A stretch of DNA of 64,000 nucleotides from CAXMQZ01 sp963719055 (GTDB lineage: Bacteria; Acidobacteriota; Thermoanaerobaculia; Multivoradales; JAHEKO01), in contig CAVRAU010000023.1 of NCBI GenBank assembly GCA_963719055.1, forward strand, positions 124,001 to 188,000, in the 5' to 3' direction. Below, in pieces: positions 60,013 to 64,000 of this stretch (positions are counted from its first letter, which is position 1; each line of letters begins with the position of its first letter). The position numbers were made by a program, and so were the translations under genes. The notes beneath the pieces were generated by a model. It saw nothing but the letters and a program-made list of their open reading frames with translations. It was not told where the DNA came from and did no database searches.

Positions 60013-61227
60013 TCAAGGACCCGTATCGGGTTCGCCTTCGGTGGCCCCGTCGCTGATGGCCGAGCCGGTGGCGACCCGAAACCGCCGCAGAATGCTCCAG
60101 GGGCCCCGCTCGCCATCGTCGTCGAAGGCGGCAACCCGCCAGACGAAGCTCCCCGTCCCCTGCAGACCAATGGTCGCCGAGGTCTCGGTACGGTCGGCCA
60201 GATCGATGATGTTCTGGACGAAGAAACGGGTTCTGGCGACCTGCAGCGCATAGCGGCTGGCGCCTTCGACCGGACGCCACTCCAGCACCAGCTCGCCATC
60301 GGCTGCCATGACAGCCTCGTAGTTGTCCTCGGGCCCGAGAAGCAACGGTGCGTTGGGCAGCAGCTTCTTTCTGGATAGGGCCGTGCCCTGTTGGACGACC
60401 TGCTCCAGAGGCCCCACATCTCGACTGGAACCATCCGAGGAGGAGACCACCATCTGGCCCTCATAGGCGGCGAACCGGCTGGTGTCCTCTTCCGGATCGT
60501 GGCTGATGGCCGCCTTGCTGTCGCGCTGGACTCTCGCCTCCGCTTGCGGCGTCGAAATGCGGCTGCTGGTCTGAGCGGTTCCCAAATCGACCCACCCTGC
60601 CTCCAGATCGATGGTGCGCTGCCGCGCCTCGCCGGGTGCCGGCCGGGTGCGGCCGATCAGGAGCACGGTATCCGGTCGCACCGTGTACAGGGTGCCATCG
60701 ACGGACATGATCTCTGCCGAACCACTGCCAGTGGTCTTGACATAGTCGCCCGCGTTGAGGGCCACGCGGCTGCGAGCGGTCTGCCATGAGCCGCGGTCTC
60801 CACGTCGGTACTGGACGCCACCCTGGACCGCAATGAACATGGCCTCGCCCTCGGCACCACGCATTCGCAAGGTGCTGAGAATCGACGCCAGCAGCGTGCG
60901 GCTGCGCTCGGCGCTAACGAACGACTCGCGCAGCGCCCCAGCGCTCTGATGCTCCCGCGCCTCCTCCAAATGACGACGGGCCACGAAGTACTCCTCTCGG
61001 TAGCTGTTGATCGCGCCTTCGCTGCGCACTGTGCGCAGAAGATCTTCGGCCTCCAGGATGACCCTGGCCACTTCCCTTTCAAGGACCATTCGATCCAGAA
61101 ATCTGTAGCCCATGACTCCCACGATTCCCAAGACCAGCAGGACGACCACGAAACCCCACCCCTTGACGGAATCGAGCGAGACCGTGTACCAGTCGACCAG
61201 TTTGCGGGACTTGTTCTCCGAGCTCAC
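60013..61227 (-). CDS. Membrane-anchored FecR-domain protein with C-terminal fibronectin-like domain
   Basis: 404 residues. GTG start at 61227 with AGAGGA upstream. One membrane helix (GWGFVVVLLVLGIVGVMGY, residues about 22-40), a helical stalk (REVARVILEAEDLLRTVRSEGAINSYREEY), a FecR domain (AVQGGVQYRRGDRGSWQTARSRVALNAGDYVKTTGSGSAEIMSVDGTLYTVRPDTVLLIGR), and a C-terminal fibronectin type III-like domain (LEWRPVEGASRYALQVARTRFF...FVWRVAAFDDDGERGPWS). It is not next to a sigma factor or FecA-type receptor, so a classic FecR anti-sigma role is unlikely. The frame is open upstream into the regulator gene only because that gene is frameshifted. Confidence 0.8.
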   Translation of the reverse strand: MSSENKSRKLVDWYTVSLDSVKGWGFVVVLLVLGIVGVMGYRFLDRMVLEREVARVILEAEDLLRTVRSEGAINSYREEYFVARRHLEEAREHQSAGALRESFVSAERSRTLLASILSTLRMRGAEGEAMFIAVQGGVQYRRGDRGSWQTARSRVALNAGDYVKTTGSGSAEIMSVDGTLYTVRPDTVLLIGRTRPAPGEARQRTIDLEAGWVDLGTAQTSSRISTPQAEARVQRDSKAAISHDPEEDTSRFAAYEGQMVVSSSDGSSRDVGPLEQVVQQGTALSRKKLLPNAPLLLGPEDNYEAVMAADGELVLEWRPVEGASRYALQVARTRFFVQNIIDLADRTETSATIGLQGTGSFVWRVAAFDDDGERGPWSILRRFRVATGSAISDGATEGEPDTGP

Positions 61228-61289
61228 TGAACTGATTCCTCTGACGGGTGGTTTTGCACGGGGTCTCGAATATAGCAGGCGACGACGCC

Positions 61290-62599
61290 CTATTTCCGAT
61301 ACTCCGGGAAGCCCCCGAGATCGTATTCCTTGATCCGGCGCTGCAGCGTACGATAGCTGATCCCCAGAACTGCCGGCGGCCTGATGCTTGTCGCCATCGG
61401 CCTGGGTCAGGGCCTCGCAGATGCGCTGGCGATCGTTACCGCTACCCAGAGCGGAGAGCAGTGGACGCAGCTCGGCGGCTCCCAGCCGCAGACCCTCGCC
61501 GACGATCATGGCGCGCTCCAGGACGTTGGCCAACTGTCGGACGTTGCCCGGCCAGGGGTGCGATTCCAGCAACTCCAGGGCATCGTCCGTCAACTGCCGG
61601 CGGCTCGATTTCTGACGCTCCGCGAGGCGATCGAGAAGATACTGCGCCAGCAGCGGAATATCGCTCGGCCGATCTCGCAAGGCAGGGAGCTCGATCGGAA
61701 AGACCTCCAGCCGGTAGAACAAGTCTTCGCGGAAGCCTCCGGCCTCGGCCATCGCGGCCAGATTCCGATTGGTGGCGGCCACCAACCTGACATCCGCGTG
61801 CAGGGTCTGTGAGCCCCCCACACGCTCGAAGGTCCGTTCTTCCAACACCCGCAAGACCTTGGCCTGAACCGCCAGGGGTAGCTCGCCGATCTCATCCATC
61901 AGCAGGGTGCCGCTCTTGGCCACTTCGAAGCGACCGGGCTGGCGTCGGTGGGCGCCAGTGAAGGCGCCTCTTCTCGTGCCCGAAGAGCTCATTTTCGATC
62001 AACGTCTCCGGGATGGCGGCACAGTTGACAGCCACAAAGGGCCCCTCGCGACGCGGAGACAGCGCGTGCAGCGCCCGAGCAAAGAGCTCTTTGCCGGTGC
62101 CGCTTTCGCCGGTCAACAGGACCGTGCTGTCGGTGCGGGCCACGCGTTCGAGAAGTCGGAGGGCGGTGCGGACCTTGGGGTGCGCACCCACAATGGTCGG
62201 TCCACCGGCAACGCTGAAAGAATCCTCGGCGGCTGTCTCGCCCGCCACGGCAGCCACGAGTCGGAACAGATCGTCGATCTCGACCGGCTTTTCCAGGAAG
62301 TCCACGGCTCCTTCTTTCATGGCCTCCACGGCCGTGTGAACGGTCCCGTAGGCTGTCAGGACGACTACAGGCAATCCTGGATTCAGTTTGCGGCTGCCTC
62401 GCAACACATCGATCCCCGACTGGCCGGGGAGCTTGAGATCGGTGAGAACCAGATCGTACTGTCGCGTGGCGAGAAGCTCCAAGGCCGTCTCACCGTCCGC
62501 GGCGGTCTCCACCACATGGCCTTCACCGCTCAAAGCGCGGTCCAACATACGGCGCAGGGACTCCCGGTCCTCCACGACCAGGATACGTGACGAGGACAT
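61290..62599 (-). CDS. Sigma-54-dependent response regulator, PilR/NtrC family (frameshifted)
   Basis: About 436 residues. The receiver domain has phospho-acceptor D54 (LVLTDLKLPGQSG) and the conserved K in FLEKPVEI. The AAA+ domain has Walker A GESGTGKELFAR, the sigma-54 contact loop GAFTGA, Walker B GTLLMDEIGELPL and WPGNVRQLANVLERA. The Fis-type C-terminal helix-turn-helix is ICEALTQADGDKHQAA...LGISYRTLQRRIKEY. Breaks near 61975 (just before GAFTGA) and near 61370 (before the last helices); the corrected stop is at 61290. It is the likely activator of the two sigma-54 promoters at pilA and fimT, with the PilS-like kinase as partner; this link is inferred. Confidence 0.9.
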
Positions 62600-62661
62600 A
62601 GATCGATTCTACTGGTCTGGATGGGTTAAGCAGTATGAAATGCCACAGCGGCGACGCCGCT

Positions 62662-63972
62662 CTATCTCGCTGACGCCGCCTGCACCGCCTGGATCAGGAC
62701 CTCGTCGTCTTCCGGGTCGACCGTGCGCAGATCCAGGATCAGTGCACCCTCGCGGATGTATCCCACGACCGGCGGATCGCCGGCGCGGAGACGCTCGAGC
62801 AAGGCGGGGTCTCCCGGCAGCGCCAGTGCCTCGCCCGGAACAGGCCGCTCGGGTGCCGCCCCACCCCCGAGAAAAGCCTCGGCCGGGACGATGTCGGCGC
62901 CGAGTCGCTCGGCGACCTGCTCGAGCCTTTCGCGCTGCAGCGCCTGATCGAGCCACAAGCGATCCAGCGGCATCGGCTCGCCCGCCAGGTGCAACCTGAG
63001 GACGCCCTCGAGAGCCGCAAAAACAGTGCGGTCGGGACGCAACGCCCGATAGAGGGGGTGGCGCCGACAACGGTCCACGAGCTCTCGCTTGCCCACCAGG
63101 AGACCGGCCTGAGGCCCACCCAGCAGCTTGTCTCCGCTGCCACAAACCAGATCGCAGTCAGCGGCCAGAAGCTCTTGAATGCTGGGGTGCCCCGCCAGCT
63201 GGGGTGCTGAATGGTGACGCAGTAGACCGCTGCCCTCGTCCATGAGGACGGGGAGATCGTGCCTCTGCCCCAGCTCGACCAGAGCCGGAATGTCTACCGA
63301 CTCGACGAATCCCGAGACCCGATAGTTGCTGGGATGAACCTTGAGCAACAACGCGGTCTCAGACCCGATGGCCTTCTCGTAGTCGGCAATTCGGGTTCTG
63401 TTGGTTGTCCCGACCTCAACCAGCGTCGCACCCGCCGCTTCGAGAATGTCCGGAATGCGGAAGGAGCCCCCGATCTCCACCAGCTCACCCCGGGACACCA
63501 CCACTTCGCCGCCGCGGGCCAGGGCGGACAAGACCAGGACCAGCGCGCCCGCATTGTTGTTGGCGACCAGCGCGCCCTCGGCACCGGTGACCGCCTCGAG
63601 CAGCCGCTCCGCTCGGCGATTGCGCTCACCCCGGCGGCCGTTGCCGAGATCGAACTCCAGATCGCAGTAGGCGTTCAGCAGCGGCGGCAAGTCGCTGGCG
63701 ATACTCCTGGGCAGGGGGGCCCGGCCCAGATTCGTGTGCAGGAAGATGCCGGTAGCGTTCAGAACCCGACGCAAAGCACCGCCCAACTCCTCTTCCAGAC
63801 CTGTCCGGAGTCTGGCTTTCAAGGCCTCGACCTCCGTGCCGAGCTCTCCGGTCTGTGCCTCTCCGTCGTCGGCGAGCCGGTGCCGCAACTCATCCAACCC
63901 CTGTCGGAGTCGCTGGCGCACCAGATCTCTCCCGTATAATCCGATGAGTCGTTGAAAGCCAGGCTCAGCCAT
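62662..63972 (-). CDS. selA: L-seryl-tRNA(Sec) selenium transferase SelA
   Basis: 436 residues, PLP enzyme converting Ser-tRNA(Sec) to Sec-tRNA(Sec) with selenophosphate. SelA landmarks: RRVLNATGIFLHTNLGRAPLP, EFDLGNGRRGERNRRAERLLEAVTGAEGALVANNNAGALVLVLSALA, GELVEIGGSFRIPDILEAAGATLVEVGTTNRTR, KVHPSNYRVSGF, DEGSGLL, and the PLP lysine K282 in CGSGDKLLGGPQAG. Full length and intact. No selB, selD or tRNA-Sec is in the window; selB often lies next to selA, so the missing upstream flank (only 28 bases to the window edge) may hold it. It implies that this organism uses selenocysteine. Confidence 0.97.
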   Translation of the reverse strand: MAEPGFQRLIGLYGRDLVRQRLRQGLDELRHRLADDGEAQTGELGTEVEALKARLRTGLEEELGGALRRVLNATGIFLHTNLGRAPLPRSIASDLPPLLNAYCDLEFDLGNGRRGERNRRAERLLEAVTGAEGALVANNNAGALVLVLSALARGGEVVVSRGELVEIGGSFRIPDILEAAGATLVEVGTTNRTRIADYEKAIGSETALLLKVHPSNYRVSGFVESVDIPALVELGQRHDLPVLMDEGSGLLRHHSAPQLAGHPSIQELLAADCDLVCGSGDKLLGGPQAGLLVGKRELVDRCRRHPLYRALRPDRTVFAALEGVLRLHLAGEPMPLDRLWLDQALQRERLEQVAERLGADIVPAEAFLGGGAAPERPVPGEALALPGDPALLERLRAGDPPVVGYIREGALILDLRTVDPEDDEVLIQAVQAASAR

Positions 63973-64000
63973 CAGCCGGTCTACGGATGGGATGTGTCGA

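Noticed and set aside
62647..62661. Terminator between selA and the PilR-like gene (AGCGGC/GCCGCT hairpin)
   Set aside because: Short 6-bp stem without a T-run on the minus strand, and it abuts the selA stop codon.

Overview
The window reads as a high-GC, diderm, LPS-making bacterium. The gene complement (CarboxypepD_reg-type TonB receptor, PilMNO-type assembly operon with a TPR/cohesin secretin, fused MFS-spermidine synthase, YfhO proteins) looks most like an Acidobacteriota-type lineage, possibly Thermoanaerobaculia. That placement is an inference from gene content, not a computed phylogeny.

Layout. 0-9.7 kb is housekeeping: mfd, a CPA2 cation/proton antiporter, ftsB-eno, initiator tRNA-Met with its terminator, yqgE, a small membrane protein, nth, an SDR dehydrogenase and a 72-residue protein. 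9.7-10.4 kb is a gene-poor stretch with a long imperfect stem (candidate structured RNA), GC-rich hairpin repeats and a terminator. 10.4-13.6 kb is a TonB-dependent receptor. 13.8-25.6 kb is one long minus-strand operon: ECF sigma, anti-sigma, gspF, gspE, pilM, pilN, pilO, pilP-like, secretin, three pseudopilins, dut. 25.9-29.2 kb carries lipid A/core genes waaA-lpxK-waaF, followed by accB/accC on the other strand. 31.4-49 kb is an envelope and glycan block: two YfhO proteins, a UbiA-type DPPR-synthase-like protein with a PAP2 phosphatase, a fused MFS-spermidine synthase-like protein, an arylsulfotransferase-like protein, a DegT aminotransferase, a membrane glycosyltransferase-like protein, and two M20 peptidases flanking pilA. 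49-62.6 kb is a type IV pilus block: pilD, pilS-like kinase, fimT, pilV, pilW, pilX, pilY1, a small exported protein, a FecR-like membrane protein and a pilR-like sigma-54 activator. selA closes the window.

How it fits together. The PilM/N/O/P, secretin, GspE and GspF proteins form a trans-envelope machine with its own ECF sigma/anti-sigma pair at the head. The major pilin pilA and the minor-pilin operon are encoded apart from it, and each has a recognisable -24/-12 sigma-54 promoter. The PilS-like kinase and the GAFTGA-bearing PilR-like regulator in the same block are the obvious candidates to control them.

Caution. At least 35 single-base frameshifts interrupt otherwise well-conserved genes (mfd, TonB receptor, secretin, pilA, pilD, pilW, pilY1 and others). 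In almost every case the reading resumes at once in another frame with good family similarity, so I treat them as probable sequence errors. Frameshifted genes are given as one CDS over their full span, with the approximate break points.
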